Assembly: GCF_000971965.1 (NCBI RefSeq)
Contig: NZ_LAQP01000001.1
Coordinates: 496,001-560,000, forward strand
Direction of reading: 5' to 3'
DNA length: 64,000 bases
From: Paenibacillus wulumuqiensis
Lineage (GTDB): Bacteria; Bacillota; Bacilli; Paenibacillales; Paenibacillaceae
The position numbers were made by a program, and so were the translations under genes. Shown here one piece after another: positions 21,383 to 29,252 of the stretch (the stretch's first letter is position 1; each line of letters starts with the position of its first letter). The notes beneath the pieces are model-generated. The model was not told the origin of the DNA. It was given only the letters and a program-made list of their open reading frames with translations, and made no database searches.

Positions 21383-21483
21383 GTATTGTAGTCACCAGAA
21401 TGTCCGGCATGTACCTGCACTTATCATGAACTAAATGATACGCTGAACCTGTCAAATAACTATGCTAAAAAAAGGTATACCAC

Positions 21484-21531
21484 GAAAACGCCGTTGTACG
21501 GATAAAGATCCGTATCAGCGGCGTTTTTTTG
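21484..21531 (+). terminator. Terminator of the ugp operon
   Basis: AAAACGCCG pairs with CGGCGTTTT, enclosing an ACGGAT/ATCCGT stem; T7 follows. It is about 100 nt after the ugpB stop. Confidence 0.85.
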
Positions 21532-21598
21532 GCATACAGCAATAATCAGACCATCATTTATTTAAGGAATTCATCGAAAAATATGACATAATACCAAG

Positions 21599-22000
21599 TT
21601 AGAAGAAGTTACGGGGCGAAGCATGACCGGCAATCCGGATGTAGGAGCCTGCAGCCGATTCTGTGAAAATCGCCTGTACCAAAGCTGTCAGCGGCAGTAT
21701 CTCACGCTGTCCGGTGTTCACCTGACAAATAACAAGATAATCCTCGCCTGTTGCTTCCAGTCGGCCATGGTAGATACTATGCTGTACCCTGCCTCCCGGA
21801 ATCATATGAAATGTGCCAACCTGACCGAGTTGTTCGTCCAGCTTCTGGCGTACTGTAACACGTTTAGCTGCCGGACGAATTATGTGTTCTTTTACAGATA
21901 AAGCAGCCGGATTAGAGACATTCGATTCATTACGGGTACTACGGATAACCTTCTGCTCTGTACGATAAGCGACCGGACGATAGGGCTCGGTTAACATCAT
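21599..22000 (-). CDS. Possible GerQ-like small spore-coat protein
   Basis: A 133-residue protein with a good GGGAGG ribosome site 6 nt before the ATG. The N-terminal 50 residues are low complexity and basic. The C-terminal part (LDEQLGQVGTFHMIPGG, then YHGRLEATGEDYLVI and TGQREILPLTALVQAIF) has the strand pattern and several residues of the GerQ coat-protein domain (tube of short strands, GxxEAAGxDyi, TGxryLLpl). I recognise this only by pattern, so it is a tentative call. It could also be an unrelated small beta-barrel (Sm-like) protein. No terminator was noted beyond the stop. Confidence 0.45.
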   Translation of the reverse strand: MMLTEPYRPVAYRTEQKVIRSTRNESNVSNPAALSVKEHIIRPAAKRVTVRQKLDEQLGQVGTFHMIPGGRVQHSIYHGRLEATGEDYLVICQVNTGQREILPLTALVQAIFTESAAGSYIRIAGHASPRNFF

Positions 22001-22130
22001 TACATTCCTCCCGCAGAATGAAAGTAAAATGCCGTACCTTGTATATTACCCGTCTCGCTTATCCGGAAATCCTATATTTTACCTACAGAAAATAATATTT
22101 TAATCCACTATCGTAAGTAGCCGGATAATC

Positions 22131-23102
22131 TCAGGACAGATCTGCTCCGGTCAATTGTACGGAGAGATCCCACAGACGCTTGGCCTGCTCCGGATCGATC
22201 GCATAATCTTTGACACCGGAACGCGGTCCATCCGGAACATTCATCTCTGCAATATCACAATCTTCGCAGTAGACCCCGCCTTTGCCTTCCAGCTGTGGAG
22301 AAGTAGCTGCCCATACCTGGGTCGCTGCCCCCTGCTCAGGTGACTTAAATTCCGAATTGACTGCATTTCCATCTTCGTCGATCCAGTTTAGAGCGACCAT
22401 TTCTTCTTTGGGCAGATGGCGCTGCAGCGGCGTCAGAATACCGCCCGGATGTACGGCAAATGCGCGTACGCCCTGCTCCATGCCACGTCTGTCTAGTTCA
22501 ACTGCGAACAGGACATTTGCCGTTTTGGCCTGACCGTATGCTTCAAACTTCTGATAATTCCCTTCGAAATTCAGATTATCCCAGCGAATCGGCGAGATAT
22601 GATGTCCTGTCGACGAAGTTGCCACAACTCTCGCACCCTCCCCTGCTATCAGCGTAGGCCAGATCAGGTTAATCAGGGTAAAGTGACCCAGATGATTGGT
22701 CGCAAACTGCAGCTCCCAGCCCGGGCCTACCCGTGTCTCCGGACAGGCCATTACACCAGCATTCAGGAGTGCCAGATCAATACTGCGTCCGCTCTCCAGC
22801 AGGCGCCCGGCAAAAGCACGTACACTATCCAGATCGGATAGATCCATCTCATCCACCTCGACATTTTCCAGACCGGCCAGCGCCTCACGAGCTGCCTCCG
22901 GTCGACGGGCCGGTACGATGACGGAAGCGCCTGCTTTTACCAGTGCGCGCGTCGTTTCGAGTCCGAGACCGGAATATCCTCCTGTGACCAGAGCCCATTT
23001 ACCGTGAAGATCGATTCCTTCCAATACCTCGCTCGCTGTACTGTCATGTCCAAATCCTGAACCGAGCTTGTGCTGTGGTGTTGGTGTATACGATTGCTGC
23101 AT
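22131..23102 (-). CDS. Short-chain dehydrogenase/reductase (retinol-dehydrogenase-like)
   Basis: A 323-residue NAD(P)-dependent oxidoreductase of the extended SDR type often annotated as oxidoreductase or WWOX-like. The cofactor motif TGGYSGLGL, NAG (LLNAGVM), the catalytic serine in ATSSTGHH and YGQAK (Tyr, Lys) are visible. A MerR regulator gene lies directly upstream, and a canonical MerR promoter (23136-23166) drives this gene. That suggests induction by an electrophile or aldehyde stress, the common theme of such pairs. The substrate is unknown. Confidence 0.85.
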   Translation of the reverse strand: MQQSYTPTPQHKLGSGFGHDSTASEVLEGIDLHGKWALVTGGYSGLGLETTRALVKAGASVIVPARRPEAAREALAGLENVEVDEMDLSDLDSVRAFAGRLLESGRSIDLALLNAGVMACPETRVGPGWELQFATNHLGHFTLINLIWPTLIAGEGARVVATSSTGHHISPIRWDNLNFEGNYQKFEAYGQAKTANVLFAVELDRRGMEQGVRAFAVHPGGILTPLQRHLPKEEMVALNWIDEDGNAVNSEFKSPEQGAATQVWAATSPQLEGKGGVYCEDCDIAEMNVPDGPRSGVKDYAIDPEQAKRLWDLSVQLTGADLS

Positions 23103-23135
23103 TATTCATTCTCCCCTTTCGTGGATGATAGTATA

Positions 23136-23166
23136 ACTGTACAAGCTAGAGTTCACTCTAGGTCAA
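23136..23166 (-). promoter_or_regulatory. MerR-type promoter/operator of the SDR gene
   Basis: On the minus strand TTGACC (-35, 23166-23161) and TACAGT (-10, 23141-23136) are separated by 19 bp, the over-long spacer characteristic of MerR-activated promoters. The perfect inverted repeat CTAGAGTTCACTCTAG (23146-23161) fills the spacer. It is located between the merR-like gene and its probable target. Confidence 0.8.
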
Positions 23167-23231
23167 GTGTGATTTTATGATTTTTTTGCTGTTCTGCATT
23201 TGCCGCTCTATACCTGTGCCAAAGAATGGAA

Positions 23232-23696
23232 TTACTCGGATAATTTTTCACCATCTGTGTTCAGAGCGCTAAAGCGCTGATTTTCCCAGGTCTGTTCCGG
23301 TTCATTGCGATTTAGATGCTGCTCATACACATTCGCTTTGAAAGTAATCACTTTCAGGCAGTCGTTCAGCTCTTCCATCTGGTTGATGACCTGCTGCTGA
23401 TGTTCCTTCAAGATAGCCAGCCGCTCATATTCATTGCCCGGACCGCTGCGCACCAATTCGGCAAAACGGCGAATCTGGGCAATCGGCATGCCGGAAGCAC
23501 GCAGCCGGGTGCAAATGTATAACCACTCCACATCGGATTCACTGTAACGCCGCCGGCCACCTCCATCCCGGGTAATGCGTGTCGATAACAGCAGCCCTTC
23601 TCGTTCATAAAATCGAAGCGAATGCACACTGAGACCCGAACGCTCCGCCACTTCACCAATACTGAGCTGTTCTTTCTGCTGTATATTCGTATTCAT
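23232..23696 (-). CDS. MerR-family transcriptional regulator
   Basis: A 154-residue regulator with an N-terminal winged HTH (LSIGEVAERSGLSVHSLRFYEREGLL), the usual coiled-coil dimerisation helix, and a short effector tail. Only one cysteine occurs (in ELNDCLKV), so a metal-sensing site is unlikely. It belongs with the aldehyde/stress-responsive MerR group (AdhR/YraB-like). The ATG at 23696 is favoured: AAAGGGG is 9 nt upstream, while the ATG at 23705 abuts it. It should control the SDR gene downstream through the 19-bp-spacer promoter. Confidence 0.85.
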   Translation of the reverse strand: MNTNIQQKEQLSIGEVAERSGLSVHSLRFYEREGLLLSTRITRDGGGRRRYSESDVEWLYICTRLRASGMPIAQIRRFAELVRSGPGNEYERLAILKEHQQQVINQMEELNDCLKVITFKANVYEQHLNRNEPEQTWENQRFSALNTDGEKLSE

Positions 23697-24186
23697 TATC
23701 TCCATCCCCTTTGCTCACCCGGATCACTCCGGTGTTTGTTATTTACATTTGATCATGATGATATTGGATATTGTCATCACTCATTGAAAGCTAGCGTAAA
23801 TTGAAAACTGACATAAATGAATAAACAGATGATTATCGTACCTTTATATTTGCTTTCTATCTTATCGCAAAGGCCGTTCCTTCACCACCAGTACTGATCT
23901 GTCCAATTTCCAGATTTCCCGAGCAGCATTTCTCGAACATTACTTGACGAACAACCAGCAGTAGTCAACAAACAGCCAGATATTCCTTATCTAAAAGATG
24001 GTTCAGCCGTTCTGTACGACACGTTATACTGTTACCAACCGTACCTTACAAACCAATTGACACATTATGACGAAAATGCTAGTATCATTTATACCAAGTA
24101 TGCTTGTCGGATTAGTTTACTAAGCAAAGTGATGAAGTTAGAAGGACTATCACTTTCCAAATATACCTTTTAAAGGAGCTATTACT
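23697..24186. other. Divergent region, merR-like gene / ssuD
   Basis: 490 nt. It holds the ssuD promoter (24057-24085) and short imperfect palindromes beyond it (TTAG-TTTA-CTAA near 24115). The rest shows no coding potential or recognised riboswitch. Confidence 0.5.
24057..24085 (+). promoter_or_regulatory. Sigma-A promoter of ssuD
   Basis: A perfect -35 TTGACA (24057-24062), 17-bp spacer and TAGTAT (24080-24085). The start would be near 24092, about 80 nt before the AAAGGAG site. Confidence 0.65.
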
Positions 24187-25383
24187 ATGTCAGTATCTGA
24201 TCATATTCAACGGGATGAAGTAGAATTTGGCTGGTTTATGCCTACGATGGGAGACGGAACCAGCCTTGGGCGCGAGTCCGAGCGCAAGCCGACACTCGAA
24301 TATTTGACCAAAGTAGCACAGACTGCAGAGCAGTCCGGTTTTGAATTTGTTCTTATTCCTACGGGCGGTGCCTGTCTCGATTCCTGGGTGGTCGGTTCTG
24401 CCATTGTTGGAGCTACCAAGACGCTCAAGCCTCTCGTAGCCGTAAGACCCGGATTGATCGCTCCTGTACTGACTGCACGTATGGCTGCTGCACTGGATAC
24501 ACTGTCCGAGGGCAGAGCGCGGATCAATATCGTAACCGGCAGCTCCCCGGATGATCTGGAAGAACTGGGCGATCCGCTGGCACGGGCTCATGATGAGAAA
24601 TATGCACGAACCCGCGAATATCTGGATATTATCAAAGGCGTATGGTCCCAGGCATCCGGACTCGCTTCTACCGAGTTTGGCTCCAGTGATGATGCTTCCA
24701 TTCAGGATAACAAGGTATATTTCAAAGGTGATTATTATGAAGTAAACGGCGGTGTTAGCCGTCCGGATACCGTACAGAAGCCCGGGCTTCCGATTTACTT
24801 TGGCGGCAGCTCTCCGATGGCCAAAAGCGTCGGCGCCGAATACGCAGATGTGTTCCTGATGTGGTCAGAACCCTTGGAGATGATCAAGGAACAAATCGTC
24901 GAGATTCAGAAAGTGCAGCAGCAGTACGCGGACCAGCATGGCAGCGTCCGCCCTCTGCGTCTTGGCATGCGCGCGCAGGTGCTTGTGCGTGATACCGAAG
25001 AGGAGGCATGGGAAGCTGCACGCAATCTGATCAAGGATATCGATCCCGAGACGATTGAACGTGCCAAAGCTGCCTTTAGCAAAACCGGTGCGACCGGTCA
25101 GAACCGCCAAAATCAGATTCGTGATGCGGCCGCAGACAATGACTTTATGGTAGGACCGAATCTGTGGGCAGGACTGTCCAATGTACGCTCCGGCGGCGCG
25201 CTGATGTTTGTCGGTACTCCGGATCAGGTATCGGACCGTCTCATGGAATATGCGGAGGCAGGTGTGACTTCATTCATCCTCTCCAGCTATCCACATCTGG
25301 AAGAAGCACAGATCTTTGGAGACAGCACACTGCCGCTGTTCAAGGAAAAATGGGCACAGCGTTTTGCCTCTTCGGTGCGTTAA
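24187..25383 (+). CDS. ssuD: LLM flavin-dependent alkanesulfonate monooxygenase SsuD
   Basis: A 398-residue luciferase-like monooxygenase that uses FMNH2 and O2 to release sulfite from alkanesulfonates. SsuD features: the start EFGWFMPTMGDG, VAVRPGLIAPVLTARMAATLD-type segment (here AAALDTLSEGRARINIVTGSSPDDLEELGD), AGEL-like ends and VLSSYPHLEEA near the C-terminus. AAAGGAG precedes the ATG. It stands alone: no SsuABC transporter or SsuE flavin reductase is nearby, which means partner proteins are encoded elsewhere or the substrate is different (other LLM enzymes act on sulfones or nitrilotriacetate). Confidence 0.82.
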   Translation: MSVSDHIQRDEVEFGWFMPTMGDGTSLGRESERKPTLEYLTKVAQTAEQSGFEFVLIPTGGACLDSWVVGSAIVGATKTLKPLVAVRPGLIAPVLTARMAAALDTLSEGRARINIVTGSSPDDLEELGDPLARAHDEKYARTREYLDIIKGVWSQASGLASTEFGSSDDASIQDNKVYFKGDYYEVNGGVSRPDTVQKPGLPIYFGGSSPMAKSVGAEYADVFLMWSEPLEMIKEQIVEIQKVQQQYADQHGSVRPLRLGMRAQVLVRDTEEEAWEAARNLIKDIDPETIERAKAAFSKTGATGQNRQNQIRDAAADNDFMVGPNLWAGLSNVRSGGALMFVGTPDQVSDRLMEYAEAGVTSFILSSYPHLEEAQIFGDSTLPLFKEKWAQRFASSVR

Positions 25384-25446
25384 AAATAGGCCCCTCTTTA
25401 TTAAAAAAATAAATATCATCCGCTTATATAGTCTGCTTTGAATATG

Positions 25447-25496
25447 AAACAGGCCCGCAGTTCATTGGGAGAACCAACGAACTACGGGCCTGTTTT
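25447..25496 (+). terminator. Terminator of ssuD
   Basis: AAACAGGCCCG pairs with CGGGCCTGTTT, and the stem continues with AGTTC/GAACT. TTTTAAT follows. Confidence 0.85.
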
Positions 25497-25559
25497 AATA
25501 TAAAAATCCAAACCATTTCTTTTGCGTAATATTGTCCGACATTGACACCCTGTCCATTC

Positions 25560-25643
25560 TCAAGCTCTGGCTTGATGGATCAACTCAACAATCTGCTCCA
25601 TATGTTCATTTATGAAAAAATGGCTTGGCTGATTAATATACCT
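25560..25643 (-). pseudogene. Possible 3' remnant of a deleted gene
   Basis: A stop-bounded 27-codon frame downstream of padR reads like a protein end: RYINQPSHFFINEHMEQI, then VELIHQARA and TGA. There is no start codon except an internal ATG 13 residues from the end. The segment resembles the C-terminal helix of alpha/beta-hydrolase or thioesterase-like proteins, but the match is too short to name. It lies in an AT-rich patch that may have been acquired. It could be chance. Confidence 0.3.
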
Positions 25644-25664
25644 TTAATTACATTATATTCTATA

Positions 25665-25698
25665 CACAAAAAGTCTACTATTCAAAGTGAAATAGTAG
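25665..25698 (-). terminator. Terminator of padR
   Basis: CTACTATT (25675-25682) pairs with AATAGTAG (25691-25698); ACTTTTTGTG follows on the minus strand. Confidence 0.7.
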
Positions 25699-25722
25699 CC
25701 TTTAACTTATAGTATAAGTCTG

Positions 25723-26280
25723 TTAATTGTTAGTGGAAGACTCCTCTTCCTTTAATAAATCTTGTTTCAATTCTTCCAAAAATTTCAACTGAAGTTCACA
25801 CTGTTCATAAATATTCTGAAAAATAAATAAAACGTTTTTGGGCACTTCAGAATACTTTTCTTTTTCCAATTGTCCTTCTCTCATCTCATTATAGGTTTCT
25901 TGAATCGCTTGTTGCTGAACATTTAATGCCTCAATAAGAGCATCTTTGGATGCTTCATCCATAAAAGTTAGTACAGTATACAAAGCAGTAGGAAATACAA
26001 CAGAAGCTTTTTTGAACGAATTAATGAGCATCGTGTCAAATTCTGATTTCCCTTTAGAAGTAATCGAGTAAATGGCCTTGGATCGATTACCTGTCTGTTC
26101 CAGTGTTTGCAGAGTAATCAATTCTTCCTTATCCAACTTTCTCAAAGCATGATAAATGGAGGCTGGCTGGACATAGGCCCATTTATCCGTTTTCGCTGAT
26201 TGCATTTTTTGTTGAATTTCATAGCCGGACATAGGTCCATATTTTAGCAAAAGTCCAAGAACCATTACTATAGTCATCAT
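25723..26280 (-). CDS. PadR-family transcriptional regulator
   Basis: A 185-residue PadR-type repressor: N-terminal winged HTH (VLGLLLKYGPMSGYEIQQKM to YHALRKLDKEELI), then a helical dimerisation/effector part. It is divergent from an MFS exporter 199 nt away; PadR proteins typically repress such exporters until a toxic ligand binds. The ATG has GGAGG 8 nt upstream. Both genes use many TTA/TTT/AAT codons and are visibly more AT-rich than their neighbours, which suggests joint transfer. Confidence 0.85.
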   Translation of the reverse strand: MMTIVMVLGLLLKYGPMSGYEIQQKMQSAKTDKWAYVQPASIYHALRKLDKEELITLQTLEQTGNRSKAIYSITSKGKSEFDTMLINSFKKASVVFPTALYTVLTFMDEASKDALIEALNVQQQAIQETYNEMREGQLEKEKYSEVPKNVLFIFQNIYEQCELQLKFLEELKQDLLKEEESSTNN

Positions 26281-26384
26281 TAATGCATCCTCCAGTATTA
26301 TTTTTGAATTACTAAAATTATAGTACTTTTCAAGCAGTAAATCTACATGTCAACCATAAAGCTATTTTAGCTTGATCTTTCTAC

Positions 26385-26447
26385 TTTACAGTTTTTAGAG
26401 AGCTTGTTATAATGCAAACATATCAATAGTAAATGTTTAGTACTAAA
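26385..26447 (+). promoter_or_regulatory. Promoter and palindromic operator of the MFS gene
   Basis: TTTACA (26385-26390), a 17-bp spacer and a perfect TATAAT (26408-26413) form a strong promoter. Downstream of the expected start lies the perfect 12-bp palindrome TTTAGTACTAAA (26436-26447), flanked by AATAGTAAA direct repeats (26425-26433 and 26453-26461). A second TACTA/TAGTA repeat lies near 26311-26326 on the padR side. The arrangement fits PadR repression of both genes. Confidence 0.65.
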
Positions 26448-26479
26448 TATTTAATAGTAAACATATAGGAGGTATTATA

Positions 26480-27679
26480 GTGGACTCATCACTAAAATCA
26501 AAACAAAAAGCAGCTTTATTGGTTGTAGGATTAGCTATTTTTTTGGATATGTTAATTTATGGACTGGTTGTACCCATTCTGCCGAGATATGCTTCTTCTT
26601 TGGGAGCATCCCAAACGGAAATTGGTCTGCTTTTTGGTAGTTATGCAATTGTTTTATTTATAGCTACACCTATTTTTGGGGCTTTATCGGACCGTATTGG
26701 ACGCCGGGGACCCATGTTATGGGGATTGTTGGGGTTGGCAGCAGCTACTTTACTGTTTGCCTTTTCAACCAGCTTCTGGATGCTCGTAGTGGCTAGATCT
26801 CTGCAGGGATTAGCAGCAGCCATTACTTGGACTGCAGGACTTGCTATTCTCGCGGATCTTTACCCTTCCCAGGAACGGGGGAAAGCGATGGGATTGGCTT
26901 TGTCCGGTCAGGCAGCTGGTATTTTATTAGGTCCGGCTATTGGCGGATGGCTTTATCAATTAGGGGGCTATCAGCTTCCATTTTTATTCGCTGCTGCCCT
27001 TGCCCTTATTGACGGTATTCTACGCCTTGTGTTGTTACGTGATTTCCCGGAAACGAAATCAGGCAACTTTCTCTCCCCTTTTGGTCTTCTTCGCAACCGC
27101 AGCATTTTAGTAATTGCTGGTGTTATTGTAATCGGCGCTGCAGTACCGAGCGTTCTGGAACCTACTCTTCCACTTCATTTGCAAGAAAAGTTTCAAGCAC
27201 AGCCTGGATTTATCGGCCTTCTGTTTATTGTTCCGACATTAGCTTATGGATTAACAACTCCTTTAATCGGAGCCCTTTCCAGTAAAATCGGCAACAAGCG
27301 GGCTTTGATGATTGGGTTATTGATGGTCTCCATCAGTCTTCCTTTGGCATCCTTGCCCGATTCCATGTGGATGCAGGCGGCAGCTCTGGCTCTTCTCGGG
27401 GTCAGTATGGGGATGGTACTTGCGCCTTGTCTTCCAGAGTTGGCCAGTCTCTCTGAAAATAGTGGAGTTCCCTCTTACGGTGTTACCTTTGCGGTATATA
27501 ATACGGCCTATTCAATTGGTATGATGTTGGGTCCTATTAGCAGCAGTATTCTTACAGATCGGATTGGTTTAACTTCTTCTTATCTAATTATAGGCTGTGT
27601 AGCACTCCTATATATGGCTTTTTTGTTGCTAAGCATGAGTCGAAGCTCTTTCAAAGCCAATCAACCACAAAATAAATAA
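26480..27679 (+). CDS. MFS multidrug exporter (DHA1, TetA/Bmr type)
   Basis: A 399-residue, 12-TM major facilitator exporter driven by the proton gradient. The motif-A loop GALSDRIGRRGPM follows TM2, and TM5 has the antiporter-type segment LSGQAAGILLGPAIGGWLY. The GTG start has AGGAGG 7-8 nt upstream. Divergent PadR control is likely. Drug specificity cannot be inferred. Codon use is AT-rich compared with the flanking SsuD and SDR genes. Confidence 0.88.
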   Translation: MDSSLKSKQKAALLVVGLAIFLDMLIYGLVVPILPRYASSLGASQTEIGLLFGSYAIVLFIATPIFGALSDRIGRRGPMLWGLLGLAAATLLFAFSTSFWMLVVARSLQGLAAAITWTAGLAILADLYPSQERGKAMGLALSGQAAGILLGPAIGGWLYQLGGYQLPFLFAAALALIDGILRLVLLRDFPETKSGNFLSPFGLLRNRSILVIAGVIVIGAAVPSVLEPTLPLHLQEKFQAQPGFIGLLFIVPTLAYGLTTPLIGALSSKIGNKRALMIGLLMVSISLPLASLPDSMWMQAAALALLGVSMGMVLAPCLPELASLSENSGVPSYGVTFAVYNTAYSIGMMLGPISSSILTDRIGLTSSYLIIGCVALLYMAFLLLSMSRSSFKANQPQNK

Positions 27680-27719
27680 TCAGTCTCTATTACTTCATAC
27701 TGTATACAGGATTAACGCA

Positions 27720-27781
27720 AATAACGCCTCAAATAAATGAATGTCAGATTTTCATGACGTCATTTGATTTGAGGCGTTATT
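27720..27781. terminator. Bidirectional terminator, MFS / SDR
   Basis: A long hairpin with AATAACGCCTCAAAT and ATTTGAGGCGTTATT arms (one mismatch region) and a second inner ATGA/TCAT pairing. It separates convergent genes. Confidence 0.75.
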
Positions 27782-27800
27782 AGTATTCATTATCTGCCGA

Positions 27801-28547
27801 CTACTCGATATAGATCATTTTCCGGGTCATACCTCCATCGATCACCAGCTCCGCACCGGTAATAAAGGAATTGTCCTTGGACGTCAGGAACAGACAGGCT
27901 CTGGCGATATCATCCGGTTTGCCGACCCTTTGTGCCGGGTGCTGAGTGTGATCTTCCGGCTTGAGTGCAGTATAGTCGCCATTCTCGATCCATCCGGGAC
28001 TAATGGAATTGACCCGGATATGATCGGGTCCCAGAGATACAGCCAGCGCATGCGTGAGCGCGGTGATGCCTCCTTTGGAAGCGGCATAGGCTTCGGAATT
28101 GGGCTCGGACATATGTGCCCGGGTAGAAGAGATATTGACGATCGCTCCCCCTTCACGATCCCGCATCACCTTGGCAGCTTCCCGTGACATGAGGAAGCAT
28201 GCTCTTACATTCGTATTCATCACTTCATCCCACTCATCTACCGTCAGTTCATAAGGTGATTTCCAATGGCTAATTCCGGCATTATTGATCAGCACATCAA
28301 TCTGACCTGTCGTCTTGACCACTTCCTGGATCAAAGCCTGTACATCCGCTTCGCTGCGTACATTACAGGGTAAAAAGTGTGCCTGTCCTCCCTGCTCGCG
28401 AATCCTGGCCGCCGTCGCTGCCCCCTCTGCTTCCTGTACATCGCTCAGAAATACGGTTGCCCCTTCTGCAGCGTACCCTTCTGCTACTGCCTTGCCGATC
28501 CCCTGGGCTGCGCCGGTTATAATTACTGTGCTTGATGTATATTTCAT
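27801..28547 (-). CDS. SDR-family oxidoreductase (glucose-dehydrogenase-like)
   Basis: A classical SDR of 248 residues. Visible motifs are TGAAQGIGKAV (cofactor), NNAGISHW, the catalytic serine in VNISSTR, YAASKGG (Tyr and Lys), and the family end FITGAELVIDGGMTRKM. GGAGG precedes the ATG. It is monocistronic. The substrate (sugar, keto acid or other alcohol) cannot be told from sequence. Confidence 0.88.
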   Translation of the reverse strand: MKYTSSTVIITGAAQGIGKAVAEGYAAEGATVFLSDVQEAEGAATAARIREQGGQAHFLPCNVRSEADVQALIQEVVKTTGQIDVLINNAGISHWKSPYELTVDEWDEVMNTNVRACFLMSREAAKVMRDREGGAIVNISSTRAHMSEPNSEAYAASKGGITALTHALAVSLGPDHIRVNSISPGWIENGDYTALKPEDHTQHPAQRVGKPDDIARACLFLTSKDNSFITGAELVIDGGMTRKMIYIE

Positions 28548-28863
28548 GATTGATCTCCTCCATTATTGCGAATTGGCATAAATAGCTGCATAATGTTCGT
28601 CCATGATGGATAGACAGCGTAACACTCTGCCCTCTACTGCACTATTCAACGATTGAACCGCACCCGAAACATGGGTTCTTTCCATTCTTCAATATACGCA
28701 ATTCTGTCGCCCCTTGTCAGCCTACGGCTGTCCAACGCAAAAACCTCCACACTTCGCTAACTTTGGAAGTGTGGAGGTTTAGGAGCTGCCGGGATATGGA
28801 TTCCATTTCTCTAAAAGGATGTTATCTTGCTGACGCCTGATCTGGAGAATACCAGCCAGATGG
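28548..28863. other. Gap between small Cys-rich gene and SDR
   Basis: 316 nt, containing the terminator at 28738-28781. No promoter motif for the SDR gene was recognised with confidence. Confidence 0.45.
28738..28781 (-). terminator. Terminator of the small Cys-rich gene
   Basis: AAACCTCCACACTTC and GAAGTGTGGAGGTTT form a perfect 15-bp stem; TTTTTG follows on the minus strand. Confidence 0.85.
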
Positions 28864-29040
28864 TTATGCATAGTAGGCTTGCAGCATTTCCTGTGTATCA
28901 TCTTTCTCTCCATCGAATAAGCCCTGGTCTGCCCAGCATGCGAGACAAGTTTCTTCATCCTGGCATTTGGCAGCTTCTTCACAGTTGTAACAAAGGGTCA
29001 TGTAATAGTGGGTAAAGTTTTCTTGGACGTTGGCTTTCAT
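28864..29040 (-). CDS. Small cysteine-rich protein, unknown function
   Basis: 58 residues with an AAGGAG ribosome site 9 nt before the ATG at 29040 (an earlier ATG at 29049 touches the site). The pattern C-x2-C-x5-C-x5-C-x2-C (residues 16-37, LCYNCEEAAKCQDEETCLACW) suggests a small zinc-binding fold; the tail is acidic. It has its own terminator, which supports a real gene. Function is not recognised. Confidence 0.65.
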   Translation of the reverse strand: MKANVQENFTHYYMTLCYNCEEAAKCQDEETCLACWADQGLFDGEKDDTQEMLQAYYA

Positions 29041-29162
29041 CTCAATCATCTCCTTGTTTTTCTACACCCCAATCATAACTGATCCTCTGCACTTATTATG
29101 TGATTTTTTTCACAAAAGATCTGAAATTTTAGATTATTTTTTATTTTTCTTTTAAGAATATT

Positions 29163-29208
29163 AAAAAAGGAGTTACCTTTCTGTTATTCAACAGACCGAG
29201 GTAACTCC
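29163..29208 (-). terminator. Terminator of the BNR-propeller gene
   Basis: GGAGTTACCT pairs with AGGTAACTCC around an inner TCTGTT/AACAGA stem; TTTTTT follows on minus (29163-29168). Confidence 0.85.
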
Positions 29209-29252
29209 GTATATTCAAATGGAAGGAAATGCAAAACAACTATTAAAGTATA

